DNA of 64,000 nt. It comes from Azospirillum sp. TSA2s (lineage in GTDB: Bacteria > Pseudomonadota > Alphaproteobacteria > Azospirillales > Azospirillaceae). The position numbers and the translations under genes were made by a program. This document shows positions 18,060 through 25,614 of this stretch, piece after piece (position 1 is the first letter of the stretch; every line of letters starts with the position of its first letter). The stretch is from NCBI RefSeq assembly GCF_004923315.1, contig NZ_CP039647.1, positions 682,001 through 746,000 on the forward strand, read 5' to 3'. The notes below the pieces were generated by a model, which had not been told where the DNA came from, searched no databases, and was given only the letters and a program-made list of their open reading frames with translations.

Positions 18060-18165
18060 AGCGGCCAGTATTCCGATCGCAAGCCGGCCGGCATTCCGAT
18101 TTGAAGGCGGCCACCATTCCGACATGAAGCCGGCCACCTTCCGCTGTGAAGGCGGCCGGCTTCAT
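18060..18165. repeat. Tandem degenerate ~23-bp repeats, IS21-type end
   Basis: Four to five units of about 22-24 bases follow each other, built on GGCCGGCATTCCGATTTGAAG with variation in the second half (units start near 18061, 18083, 18106, 18129, 18151). They sit just upstream of the IstA-like gene. IS21-family ends are known to carry several such repeats as transposase binding sites, which I take as the explanation. Confidence 0.6.
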
Positions 18166-18247
18166 CGTCGGCATGATGATGGCGTCTTCCCTGCGAAGAG
18201 AGCTTCCATCAAGCACCGCCTCCTGATCCAACCGGCAGGAGGAGCGG

Positions 18248-18838
18248 ATGCCAGCCTTGAGGCTTTCCATGCGGCAGATCCGTGAATTGTTTCGCCTGAA
18301 CTTCGGCAGCATGCTGCCGACCAGCGATCGCCAAATCGCAGCCCAGCTCGGTGTCGCGTGTAGCACCGTGGCGGAGTACCTGGAGCGCGCCCATGCCGCT
18401 GGCCTGTCCTGGCCACTGCTCCCCGACCTCAGCGATGCTGAGTTGGAGGAACGGCTGTTCGCCCGCCCGAACATTCGCCCCGGCGTCCGCTGGCGCCCGG
18501 AACCCGACTGGGCGTCGATGCACCGCGAACTCAAACGCCCGGGCGTCACGCTGATGATCCTGTGGGAGGAGTACCGTGCCACCCATTCCGACGGCTACGG
18601 CTACAGCCGCTTCTGCGAGTTGTACCGGGAGTTCGAGGCGCGGCTCGCCCCCAGCATGCGCCAGCCCCACCTGGCCGGCGACAAGGTCTTCGTCAACCAC
18701 TCCGACAAGACGCTCCCCATCCGCGATCCCGCCACTGGCGCCGTGCGGCCCGCCCAGCTCTTCATCGCCGTGCTGGGCGCCTCCAACTACACCTACGCCG
18801 AGGCGACCTGGACCCAGACACTGCCCGACTGGATTGAT
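18248..18838 (+). pseudogene. istA: IS21-family transposase IstA, 3'-truncated
   Basis: About 197 residues of IstA: an N-terminal helix-turn-helix (MRQIRELFRLNFGSMLPTSD, then RQIAAQLGVACSTVAEYL), the linker with PDWASMHRELKRPGVTLMILW, and the start of the DDE domain (FVNHSDKTLPI, then FIAVLGASNYTYAEATWTQ). Similarity ends abruptly after LPDWI near 18838, where antisense UPF0149 sequence begins; the reading frame runs on to 19069 through unrelated sequence. The downstream ATPase gene istB is missing, so the element is dead. Confidence 0.8.
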
Positions 18839-18839
18839 T

Positions 18840-19398
18840 TGTTGCGGCGGGCCTTGAAATGTTCGCGCAGGTCGAGGATGGCCTTAGCGAGAGCGGGGAT
18901 GTCGGCGTCGGCGATGGGTGCCGTGCTGATCAGAAGAGGATGCAGGGCCTGGAACGTGGCGTGCTCTGGTTTGTCCGGGTTGGCCATGCTCTTCCAGGCG
19001 CGCGGTACCGGCCGGGTTGCCATCAGGAAGCCGAGGGACCAGAAGATCGGGTCCAAGCCCCCAGCGTGATGTGTTGGCAGATGCGGCCGGTACAGATACG
19101 GAAACTGCGCCATCGTCTCTGATAGGCGGTTGTGGTGATGCACAACGGCCTGAATGGCCAGGTGCTCCCGGGTTTCCTCCGTGGCGAGTAAGGCGCGCTC
19201 GCCCAGAAGTTGGCCGAGTCAAAGCTGAGGATCGATGAACTTCGGCCCGATCAGAACAGCGGTCAGGTAGCCGTCGAGCCCGTCAAGGCACGACACCGGG
19301 GCCGCTCGGCCGCGAGCCCGCAGATAGGCTTCAAGTTCGTCAGCACTCAGCATCGGTTTGGCCGCCATCGTGGTGGCGTTTGCGCCAGGCTTGCTCAT
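18840..19398 (-). pseudogene. UPF0149 (YgfB/YecA-like) passenger gene, broken
   Basis: The N-terminus (MSKPGANATTMAAKPMLSAD, then LDGYLTAVLIGPKFIDPQL) and the rest (LGQLLGERALLATEETREHL, then FWSLGFLMA) match UPF0149 proteins. A TGA at 19221-19219 interrupts one continuous frame, where a Trp codon would be expected. The 3' end is lost at the junction with IS21 sequence near 18840. Its ATG (19398) overlaps the stop of the IS66 tnpC fragment (ATGA), which marks it as a passenger gene of that IS66 element rather than a chromosomal gene. Confidence 0.7.
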
Positions 19399-19548
19399 GC
19401 CGCCCGGACCTCGACAGCGAGCGCGGTGTCCCGCTCCGCCTTCCACGCCCAGGGCAACAGGTGGTCTAGGTCGTTGACCTTCACCGCGCCGGATACGATG
19501 CGCTCCAGCGCATCGCAGCGCATCGGCGAGGTAGGTGAACGGGTCGAG
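19395..19548 (-). pseudogene. tnpC: IS66-family transposase TnpC, C-terminal fragment
   Basis: About 50 residues remain: a YLADALRCDALERIVSG segment then KVNDLDHLLPWAW, the C-terminal tail typical of IS66 TnpC, ending in a TGA that overlaps the UPF0149 start. Everything upstream is replaced by the IS5-family element beginning near 19549. No IS66 sequence reappears on the far side of that element, so the insertion was accompanied by deletion or the fragment was already truncated. Confidence 0.7.
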
Positions 19549-20660
19549 AGGCGTTGGTGCAAAAAGGACCGGAGTGGTGGCGGCCGGGAGGGCGAGCGGG
19601 TAAAGGATCGGCCTCTGCTGAAGCCGAGAGACCGATGCCGTACAAGGCCAACGAGCCCCGCCGTCACAAGATCCCGAAGGCGCGCTACCGTGTGGAGAAC
19701 TGGGCAGCTTACAACGCGGCGCTGCGCCGGCGCGGCGACCTGACGATCTGGGTGTCGCCGGAGGCGATCGCCGCCTGGACGCCGCCCGTCACGGGACGGC
19801 GGGGCCGGCCTTCCCGCTATTCCGACATCGCAATTGAGACCGGGCTGATGCTGCGCCTGGCCTTTGGCCGGCCGTGGCGGCAGACCGAGGGCCTGCGGGG
19901 CTCCCTTATGCGCCTGCTCGGTCTGGACCTGCCGGTTCCCGATCACACGACGTTTTCCCGGCGCAGCGCCGATTTGGCAATCGAGACGGCGCTGGCCAGG
20001 ACGGATGGGCCGGTCACCGTGGCCATCGACTCCACCGGGCTGAAGGTGTTCGGCAAAGGCGAATGGCACCTGCAGAAACACGGCGGCCCGGCGCGCCGGA
20101 GCTGGAGGAAGCTTCATCTGGCGGTCGATCCCGACACGGGCGAGGTCCTTGCCTCGGAGTTGACGGGCAACGAGGAGGGGGACGCTTCACTGGTCGGCTC
20201 GTTGCTCGACCAGATCACCCGCCCGATCGATGCGGTCATCGCCGACGGTGCGTACGACGGCGAGCCAACCTACCGGACCGTTGCGGCGCATGCGCCGAAC
20301 GCCGACGTCATCATCCCGCCGCGTGCCACCGCGGTGGTGAGCGACACCGCTGAGACCGCCCCCAGCCAACGCGACCGCCATATCCAGGTGATCGCTGAGC
20401 GTGGTCGGCTGGGTTGGCAGCGGGCCATCCAGTACGGCAGAAGATCGTTGGTCGAGGTGGCGATGCTCAGGTACAAGGTCCTCATCGGACGCAGCCTGCG
20501 CGCCCGGACTCTGCCCGCACAGAAAGCCGAAGCCCGGGCCACCTGCGCCGTCATCAATCGGATGACCAGCCTCGGCATGACGACCTCCCGGAAGGTCGCC
20601 TGATCTCCATCACCTCCGGGCAATATCCGTCCCCAGGCCAAGTTCTGCACCAAAGTCCAC
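19549..20660 (+). mobile_element. IS5-family insertion sequence, apparently intact
   Basis: An element of about 1.1 kb with one full-length transposase gene. The ends carry imperfect inverted repeats: TTGGTGCAAAA near 19554 on the left and TTCTGCACCAA (the complement of TTGGTGCAGAA) near 20643 on the right. Exact end points and target duplication are uncertain. It interrupts an IS66 remnant on the left and cuts the coding sequence that starts at 20751 on the right. Confidence 0.75.
19635..20603 (+). CDS. IS5-family transposase
   Basis: A 322-residue DDE transposase. ATG at 19635 begins MPYKANEPRRHKIPKARYRV, preceded by GAGAG. Catalytic motifs are visible: VAIDSTGLKVFGKGEW (first Asp), VIADGAYDGEPTYR (second Asp in the IS5 DGAYD motif) and RRSLVEVAMLRYKVLIG (Glu, with the YREK-like Arg context). 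No stop or frameshift, so it may be functional. It is the only gene of the element. Confidence 0.88.
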   Translation: MPYKANEPRRHKIPKARYRVENWAAYNAALRRRGDLTIWVSPEAIAAWTPPVTGRRGRPSRYSDIAIETGLMLRLAFGRPWRQTEGLRGSLMRLLGLDLPVPDHTTFSRRSADLAIETALARTDGPVTVAIDSTGLKVFGKGEWHLQKHGGPARRSWRKLHLAVDPDTGEVLASELTGNEEGDASLVGSLLDQITRPIDAVIADGAYDGEPTYRTVAAHAPNADVIIPPRATAVVSDTAETAPSQRDRHIQVIAERGRLGWQRAIQYGRRSLVEVAMLRYKVLIGRSLRARTLPAQKAEARATCAVINRMTSLGMTTSRKVA

Positions 20661-20751
20661 CAAAGTCCTTCAGCGTCGTCGTCTCGGTCACCGGCGGCAC
20701 CCGTTCGAACTCGTTCGTCAGGGCGGCAGTGGCACCGATCACGATGCGCAT
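20660..20751 (-). pseudogene. Unrecognised gene truncated by the IS5 element
   Basis: Only about 30 codons are left (MRIVIGATAALTNEFERV onwards) before the IS end. The ATG lies 11 bases after the stop of the flavin reductase gene, so it was probably the next gene in that operon. The fragment is too short for me to assign a family. A GGACTTTGGTG stretch is repeated directly at the junction. Confidence 0.5.
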
Positions 20752-20762
20752 GACTAGGCTCC

Positions 20763-21269
20763 TCAGGCTGCTGTAGCGGACGTCAGATCGCGGCGCAGCT
20801 CGGCGTAGCGGCTCGCGAAGAACAGGAGCGGCGCGCCATCGCGGTGCTCGAAGCGGTGCACGCGACCCAGGACGACCACGTGATCGCCGGCTTCCACATG
20901 GCTGTGTGTCGTGCACTCAAACTGCGCGAGGCAGTCGGGCAACAGGGGCACTCCGCCCAGTCCGGGCGTCCAGTCAATCCCGGCGAACCGATCCTCGCTG
21001 CGCGACGCGAAGCGCGTCGAGAAATGGTGCTGATCGTCGGCAAGCACATTCACGGCGAAGTGGCTGGCCACGCGGAATACGGGCAGGCGGGCAGAGGACC
21101 GCATCAGGCTCCACAGCACCAGTGGCGGATCCAGCGACACCGAACTGAAGGAGTTCACGGTCAGGCCGACCGGAGAGCCCGCCGGGGGCAGCGTGGTGAT
21201 CACAGCGACCCCGGTGGCGTACCGGGAGTAGGCGTCGCGCAGCGAGCGGAGATGTGGGTCGGGAGACAT
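20763..21269 (-). CDS. Flavin reductase domain protein (HpaC-like)
   Basis: A 168-residue flavin reductase. The fold signature is clear: YATGVAVITTLPPAG, then VGLTVNSFSSVSLDPPLVL, the conserved FMN-binding core, then FAVNVLADDQ and GDHVVVLGRVHRFEHRDGAPLLFF. It would supply reduced FMN to a partner monooxygenase. It lies 14 bases downstream of the cytochrome gene and just before the IS-truncated gene, which may have been the oxygenase or accessory partner. It resembles the N-terminal domain of the fusion protein at 24581, on the other side of the ISNCY element. Confidence 0.85.
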   Translation of the reverse strand: MSPDPHLRSLRDAYSRYATGVAVITTLPPAGSPVGLTVNSFSSVSLDPPLVLWSLMRSSARLPVFRVASHFAVNVLADDQHHFSTRFASRSEDRFAGIDWTPGLGGVPLLPDCLAQFECTTHSHVEAGDHVVVLGRVHRFEHRDGAPLLFFASRYAELRRDLTSATAA

Positions 21270-21283
21270 CGGCGGAATCCTCT

Positions 21284-21595
21284 CTATTGGCCGACCAGGA
21301 AGGTGATAAAGTCGCCCTTCTCGCGGGCGGTGCAGGCGCGGCCGAGGATGTTGACGCAGTCGCGCTCGAAGCGCTTCTCGACCTCGGCCGGGTCGGTGAA
21401 TCGCTTCGGGTTGGCCGAAACCGCTATCGGATCGATGGCCCGCCCGGTCCGGTAGTGGCGCCCCGGCCTGGTGGGGTTGTGGGCGTGGCAGCTGGCGCAG
21501 GCTGGGGTTTCGGCCACCTTGCCGCCGCTGTGCAGGCCCAAGTAGAGCGACCGACCACGGTCGGCGGAGGTGTGTGCGATTATCGTTTTCAGCAT
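21284..21595 (-). CDS. SHP-type (DUF1924) cytochrome c domain, lacking a signal peptide
   Basis: A 103-residue protein with one haem c motif, CASCH, at residues 33-37, a downstream NPKRFTDPAEVEKRFERDC stretch and a Cys pair (CVNILGRAC). These match the sphaeroides haem protein family, an oxygen- and NO-binding monohaem cytochrome. The N-terminus (MLKTIIAHTSADRGRSLYLG) has no signal peptide and lacks most of the first helix. A c-type cytochrome must be exported to gain haem, so the 5' end has probably been lost or rearranged and the gene may be non-functional. Its usual partners (dihaem cytochrome, cytochrome b561) are absent. Confidence 0.7.
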   Translation of the reverse strand: MLKTIIAHTSADRGRSLYLGLHSGGKVAETPACASCHAHNPTRPGRHYRTGRAIDPIAVSANPKRFTDPAEVEKRFERDCVNILGRACTAREKGDFITFLVGQ

Positions 21596-21699
21596 GGGCG
21601 GCGCTCCGGCCGGGGATGACAGAACGTTATCGGCTGGACATGCCCGGGACGGTGTCGGGCGGGCGTCTCGTTCACTTCGCCCGGGTTCCAGGGGCGCGG

Positions 21700-22095
21700 T
21701 CAGTCATTGTCGACGTAGCGGCGGGGGCGGTCCTGGGAGGCGTCGCGGCCGAAGGCGGTGCCGTCCTGGCGGATGATCTGGTCGGCCCGGATGCCGCCGT
21801 GCCGGATGCCGCCGACCACGGTGATCCGATCGCCGGACTGAATGCCATCCGGCAGGAAGCCGTGGCTGATAACCGGAATCTCCTTCTCCCCGTCGGTGAG
21901 GACAAACGATTTCGCGGCGACGGTGACGACCGTGCCGGTGACGGTGCCACCGCCGGCCTCGACGACGGCCATGAGCGCTTGCGGGCTGCTCGGCTGGAAC
22001 GCCTGGGCGCGGTGATGGTCGCCGGCGGAGACGGCGCCGGAGAGCGTCAGGAGGCCGAGGGCGGCGAGGGCGGCGAGGGCGGTGGTCTTCAGCAT
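21700..22095 (-). CDS. Small secreted OB-fold-like protein
   Basis: A 131-residue protein with a signal peptide (MLKTTALAALAALGLLTLSG, cleavage after AVSA). The mature part GTVTGTVVTVAAKSFVLTDG, then GIQSGDRITVVGGI, looks like a periplasmic bacterial OB-fold (YgiW/YdeI or DUF5666 type) with several beta strands. The ATG at 22095 is chosen because AGAGG lies eight bases upstream; an in-frame ATG at 22134 would add a charged N-terminal extension. It reads toward the SHP cytochrome gene, 104 bases away. Function unknown; possibly haem or metal handling. Confidence 0.6.
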   Translation of the reverse strand: MLKTTALAALAALGLLTLSGAVSAGDHHRAQAFQPSSPQALMAVVEAGGGTVTGTVVTVAAKSFVLTDGEKEIPVISHGFLPDGIQSGDRITVVGGIRHGGIRADQIIRQDGTAFGRDASQDRPRRYVDND

Positions 22096-22644
22096 GGCTT
22101 TACCTCTGGTGCGGAGAGCGCTGGTGCGCTTCATGACCGGCACTCTGCGCCACCAAGCCTGAGGCGGGCCTGAATGGCCTGTTCAGCTGGCATTCAGAAA
22201 CGCGGCGCAGAGGGGGACCTCTGTGCTCGGGGCTGTCCGGACACGGCCCACGGCATTCCGTCCTGGGGCGCGCCAAATCACTCGGGATCGGCGTCAGTGG
22301 GACGCCGGGTACCGTCGGCCGCCGGCCTTGATGGGGAAGGGGGCGCGGATTTGGACGGAGGAATGGCAAAGTATCGGCTCTGACGCTCCTGAAGATACGT
22401 AATCTTAGATTTACCGAACTGAGGGCTGAAGATCACCAAGTCACATTCCCAGTGCCCGAAACTCTACCGGGTCTCCACCTCGGCCGGACGGTATGTCCTG
22501 GATGCGGCGACGCTCGGCGAAATCGATCTGCGAATAATGCTCACCCATCAGCGCTCACGACCCGTAAAGCCCTGTGATTACAAGAAAGTTGCACTTCAGA
22601 ATAGAACCTACGGCGCTTACACAAATGTTGCGACCGGATAGAAG
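22096..22644. other. Intergenic stretch with a possible IS30-like remnant
   Basis: No full gene is convincing here. On the minus strand 22548-22441 a 35-codon frame starts MGEHYSQIDFAERRRIQD, which resembles the N-terminus of IS30-family transposases, and then degenerates. The remaining sequence shows nothing I can identify. It is the left flank of the ISNCY-type element. Confidence 0.35.
22441..22548 (-). pseudogene. IS30-like transposase N-terminal scrap
   Basis: Thirty-five codons; only the first 18 residues (MGEHYSQIDFAERRRIQD) look like the IS30 opening, in which an HY...ERR.I pattern is usual. The remainder does not match and ends in TGA. Weak assignment. Confidence 0.3.
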
Positions 22645-24295
22645 TGTCAGTGGTTGGCGCAAAGTAGGGATGTCAGTGGGGCGGGCTTGGGCTTTGTGTG
22701 GTTGTGGCCGGCCTTCTGCGGCATCTCTGGCATGGATGCGTTCGGGTTCGGCTCGGCGGCGCGGTCAAGCCCCATCGCCGCTCAGCGGTGCGCCGCAGGC
22801 GCAGGGCTTGACGGCGGCGCCGATCGCCGAGCCATCATCCTGCTGCCAGAGATGCCGGCCGCACCGGGGCTCACGGATAGAGGGCAAACAGCTGCGGTCA
22901 GTCGACCATACAGGCACCTTCAGCCGGTCCGCTGTTCGACTTGCGCCGCCCCGTCTTGCGGTAGCCGGTCTTTTCGCTGTTGGTCTTCACCCGAGGCGGC
23001 GGCCGGCTCTCCTGCATCTCCTTCACCTGGGCCAGCACAGCGCTCAGCCGCTTGTTCTCCACGATATCGGCTTGACTGACCCGCTGGTCCTTGTCGAAGG
23101 CCCGATACGACAAGGCCACCCCCTGCCATCGCACCTCCAGACGGCCGTCGGCGAAGGCATAGGTGTCGACATACTGGCCGACCAGCCCCCGCGTCAGCTC
23201 GGTTTCCTCCAGCATGATCAGCTTGCGCTCGTAGGACAGCGTCAGCTGCTGCCCGACATGGCGCTGTTCACGCCAGCACAGCACTTGGCGCAGCCGATCC
23301 GGCGCGAGGTTCAGCGGCCGGTGCAGATCGTCCGGCCGGGCAGGGGGCAGGGCAAAGCGGGCGTTGAAGCGCTCGACGAAGCCGGGCAGGATGGCGTTGC
23401 CCGCCTCGATGCCGGTGACGCCGGCCAGCCGCAACTCCTTCACCAGCCGGTCCTGCAGCGTCCGGTTCACCCGCTCGACCCGACCTTTGGCCTGGCTGGA
23501 GTTGGCGCACAAGATCTCGATGTTCAATTCCGCCAACGCCCGGCCGAACTGCGTCATGCCCTGGCCGCCCTTCGCCTCGCGCTGCGAGACCCGGAACACC
23601 GAGTATTTGTCCGAGTAGAGGGCCAACGGCCGGCCATGGGCGTTCAGATAGCCCTCCAGCGCCTCGAAGTAGGAAAAGGCGCTCTCCGAGACGGCGAAGC
23701 GAAGCTGCATCAGCCGGCCCGTCGCATCGTCGATGAACACCAGAAGCGTGCAGGGATCGGCGCGATCCTCGAACCAGCGGTGCTCGCTGCCGTCGATCTG
23801 GATCAACTCGCCGAACCGTTCGCGGCGCAGTCGGGGAGGGTGGAACTGCCGGCGCTGCCGGCGCGACAGCCAAAGGCCAGCCGCCGCCATCCACTGGCGC
23901 AACGTCTCGCGCGAAACCGTCAGCCCATGCTTGTCCCGCAGCATTTCCGCCGCCAAGGTCGGGCCGAAATCGCCATAGCGGCTGCGGACAAGTTCCAGCG
24001 CCCGCTCCCGCACCTCATCGCCAAGCCGCCGGTTCGATGGACGGCCGCGCCCACGGTGAACCAGAGCGCCGCCGCCATCGGCCTTGTAGCGCGCCAACAG
24101 CCGCCACACCTGACGCTCGCTCAAACCCAGAACCGATGCCGCCGATCCGACTCCGCGGCGACCGCTCAGCACATCGCCGAGAACCTCGACGCGCTGCAAC
24201 TCCCGTTCGCTCATCGTTATCCAGCCCATCGCCAGCCTCCCAGCCGTCGCAAACCTGGCGGAAGACTGACAGTTCTATGTTGCGAGGGACTGACA
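22645..24295 (-). mobile_element. ISNCY-type insertion sequence, apparently intact
   Basis: About 1.65 kb with a single transposase gene. Each end carries two copies of TGTCAGT facing inward: on the left at 22645-22651 and about 19 bases further in, on the right (as ACTGACA) at 24289-24295 and 24265-24271. This double end motif defines the element. No target-site duplication was obvious. It separates the flavin-reductase/SHP islet from the catabolic operon that starts at 24581. Confidence 0.75.
22898..24229 (-). CDS. ISNCY-family transposase
   Basis: A 443-residue transposase. The N-terminal helix-turn-helix (VGSAASVLGLSERQVWRLLA) and second DNA-binding part (HGLTVSRETLRQWMAAAGLW) precede an rve-type DDE core: IQIDGSEHRWFE (Asp), ALYSDKYSVFRV (Asp) and QAKGRVERVNRTLQ (Glu). 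The C-terminus is basic (RKTGRRKSNSG). GGAGG precedes the ATG at 24229. No internal stop, so it may be active. Confidence 0.88.
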   Translation of the reverse strand: MGWITMSERELQRVEVLGDVLSGRRGVGSAASVLGLSERQVWRLLARYKADGGGALVHRGRGRPSNRRLGDEVRERALELVRSRYGDFGPTLAAEMLRDKHGLTVSRETLRQWMAAAGLWLSRRQRRQFHPPRLRRERFGELIQIDGSEHRWFEDRADPCTLLVFIDDATGRLMQLRFAVSESAFSYFEALEGYLNAHGRPLALYSDKYSVFRVSQREAKGGQGMTQFGRALAELNIEILCANSSQAKGRVERVNRTLQDRLVKELRLAGVTGIEAGNAILPGFVERFNARFALPPARPDDLHRPLNLAPDRLRQVLCWREQRHVGQQLTLSYERKLIMLEETELTRGLVGQYVDTYAFADGRLEVRWQGVALSYRAFDKDQRVSQADIVENKRLSAVLAQVKEMQESRPPPRVKTNSEKTGYRKTGRRKSNSGPAEGACMVD

Positions 24296-24325
24296 TTTTG
24301 ACATTGCGCCTACACAAAAAAAACA

Positions 24326-24373
24326 CATAAGGCGCCTTATGGAAATAGGACGCGGACTATGCGACATCGCATA
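24326..24373. promoter_or_regulatory. Two palindromes in the promoter region of the monooxygenase operon
   Basis: CATAAGGCGCCTTATG (24326-24341) is a perfect 16-base palindrome. TATGCGACATCGCATA (24358-24373) is a second inverted repeat, centre to centre 32 bases away (about three helical turns). It is followed by CATAAGAAGGCGC, which partly repeats the first site. They lie about 210-255 bases before the GTG of the flavin reductase fusion, between the IS end and the operon. Likely operators; the PucR-type regulator at 35333 is the obvious candidate. Confidence 0.5.
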
Positions 24374-24580
24374 AGAAGGCGCTTGTGCCCGGCCATATCG
24401 TCATGGTCAACCCAGCGCCCACTAGCGCGGCGGCAACCGACGCATCCACGTCGCAGCTGCCGCGACAGGAGGCGTTCCTCGGAATCGATGGGACAAAATG
24501 TCGCAGCTTCCGCTGCCCCGGAGGAAGATGGCCGCGTCCGCCCGGCGTAGCCTCGTCCTTGTCATGGAAGGGAGGTTGAC

Positions 24581-25579
24581 GTGACAGTCTCTTCGAATGA
24601 ACCAACGCCCATAAATCAAAGGGACCTCCGAAACGCCTTCGGCATGTTCCCGACCGGAGTCACGGTCGTCACCGTGCTTGACGAAGAGGGAAATCCGCGT
24701 GGGATCACGGCGAATTCCTTCACGTCCGTTTCACTCGATCCTCCGCTTGTCCTCGTCTGTATCGGCAATCGGTCGTTCAGTTTTCCGATCTTCTGCAGCG
24801 CGCCATCCTTCGCCGTGAACCTGCTGCACGAGGGACAGGCCGATGTATCCAGCCTTTTCGCCTCTCGTTCACCCGAGAAATTCCACTCAACCGGGTTTGG
24901 CCCGAAACACACCGGCGCACCGGTCCTGACCGATTGCCTCGCCTGGTTCGATTGCACGGTGCATGACCGTGTCTTCGCCGGTGACCATCTCATTCTCATC
25001 GGTCGCGTACAGGACTTCGGTCCAAGCGAAACGGCAAACCGGACAGCTCCGCTCGGCTTCTGCCGAGGCAGGTACACGACGGTGCGCGACTCTCTGGACG
25101 CCGGTGCAGAGGCACCGCACGGCATTCAGGTCGGCTACCTCGTCGAAGCGGACGACGGTATCCTGCTGCAGTCCGACGGAGCGGGCGGTTGGCGCCTGCC
25201 GGGCGGTCGCAGCCGCAAGGCCGAACGGTCACTGCTTCTGGCAGACGGGGGTACGCTGCCGCTGCGGCCGGATGACAGCTTCCTCTATTCGGTCTTCGAC
25301 ATTGCCGGACAGGACGCCGGCTGTCTGGTCTATCGCGCCCGCCTCTCGGCCGACGCGACGGCCACGACCCTGCCGCCGGGCTTCCGCTTCTTCGCGCTCG
25401 ACGCCCTGCCCTTCGAGGCGATGCCGATGCGCGAGACCCGGGCGATGCTGCGCCGCTATGTCCGGGAACGCCGAGCGGACCGCTTCGGCATCTACATCGA
25501 CTCAAGCGATGGCGGACGGCTGGCGATGGTCGACGGCAGCACCTCTTCCTGGCCCGGCGCTTTCGCCGAAAACGGCTGA
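24581..25579 (+). CDS. Flavin reductase fused to a degenerate NUDIX-like domain
   Basis: A 332-residue fusion. Residues 15-165 form a flavin reductase domain (FGMFPTGVTVVTVLDEEG, TANSFTSVSLDPPLVLVC, FAVNLLHEGQ, DHLILIGRVQDFG). From about residue 180 a NUDIX-like fold begins (GIQVGYLVEADDGILLQSDG, then GGWRLPGG), but the REXXEE part of the Nudix box is missing, so hydrolase activity is unlikely; it may bind a ligand or the partner oxygenase. GTG start behind GGGAGG. First gene of the operon; should deliver reduced flavin to the luciferase-like enzyme at 27172. It resembles the free-standing reductase at 20763. Confidence 0.85.
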   Translation: MTVSSNEPTPINQRDLRNAFGMFPTGVTVVTVLDEEGNPRGITANSFTSVSLDPPLVLVCIGNRSFSFPIFCSAPSFAVNLLHEGQADVSSLFASRSPEKFHSTGFGPKHTGAPVLTDCLAWFDCTVHDRVFAGDHLILIGRVQDFGPSETANRTAPLGFCRGRYTTVRDSLDAGAEAPHGIQVGYLVEADDGILLQSDGAGGWRLPGGRSRKAERSLLLADGGTLPLRPDDSFLYSVFDIAGQDAGCLVYRARLSADATATTLPPGFRFFALDALPFEAMPMRETRAMLRRYVRERRADRFGIYIDSSDGGRLAMVDGSTSSWPGAFAENG

Positions 25580-25614
25580 CTCCCGCCGCTCCCTCACAAA
25601 AATACGAGATCGCG

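Noticed and set aside
18060-18165. Possible CRISPR-like short repeat array
   Set aside because: Units abut without spacers, are degenerate, and lie at an IS21 end; no cas genes are present.
21284-21595. Confirmed functional oxygen-binding cytochrome
   Set aside because: The haem motif is good, but the missing signal peptide and first helix make function doubtful; it is kept only as a domain call.
22574-24301. 575-codon plus-strand frame across the ISNCY element
   Set aside because: Antisense to a clear DDE transposase; composition is typical of shadow frames.
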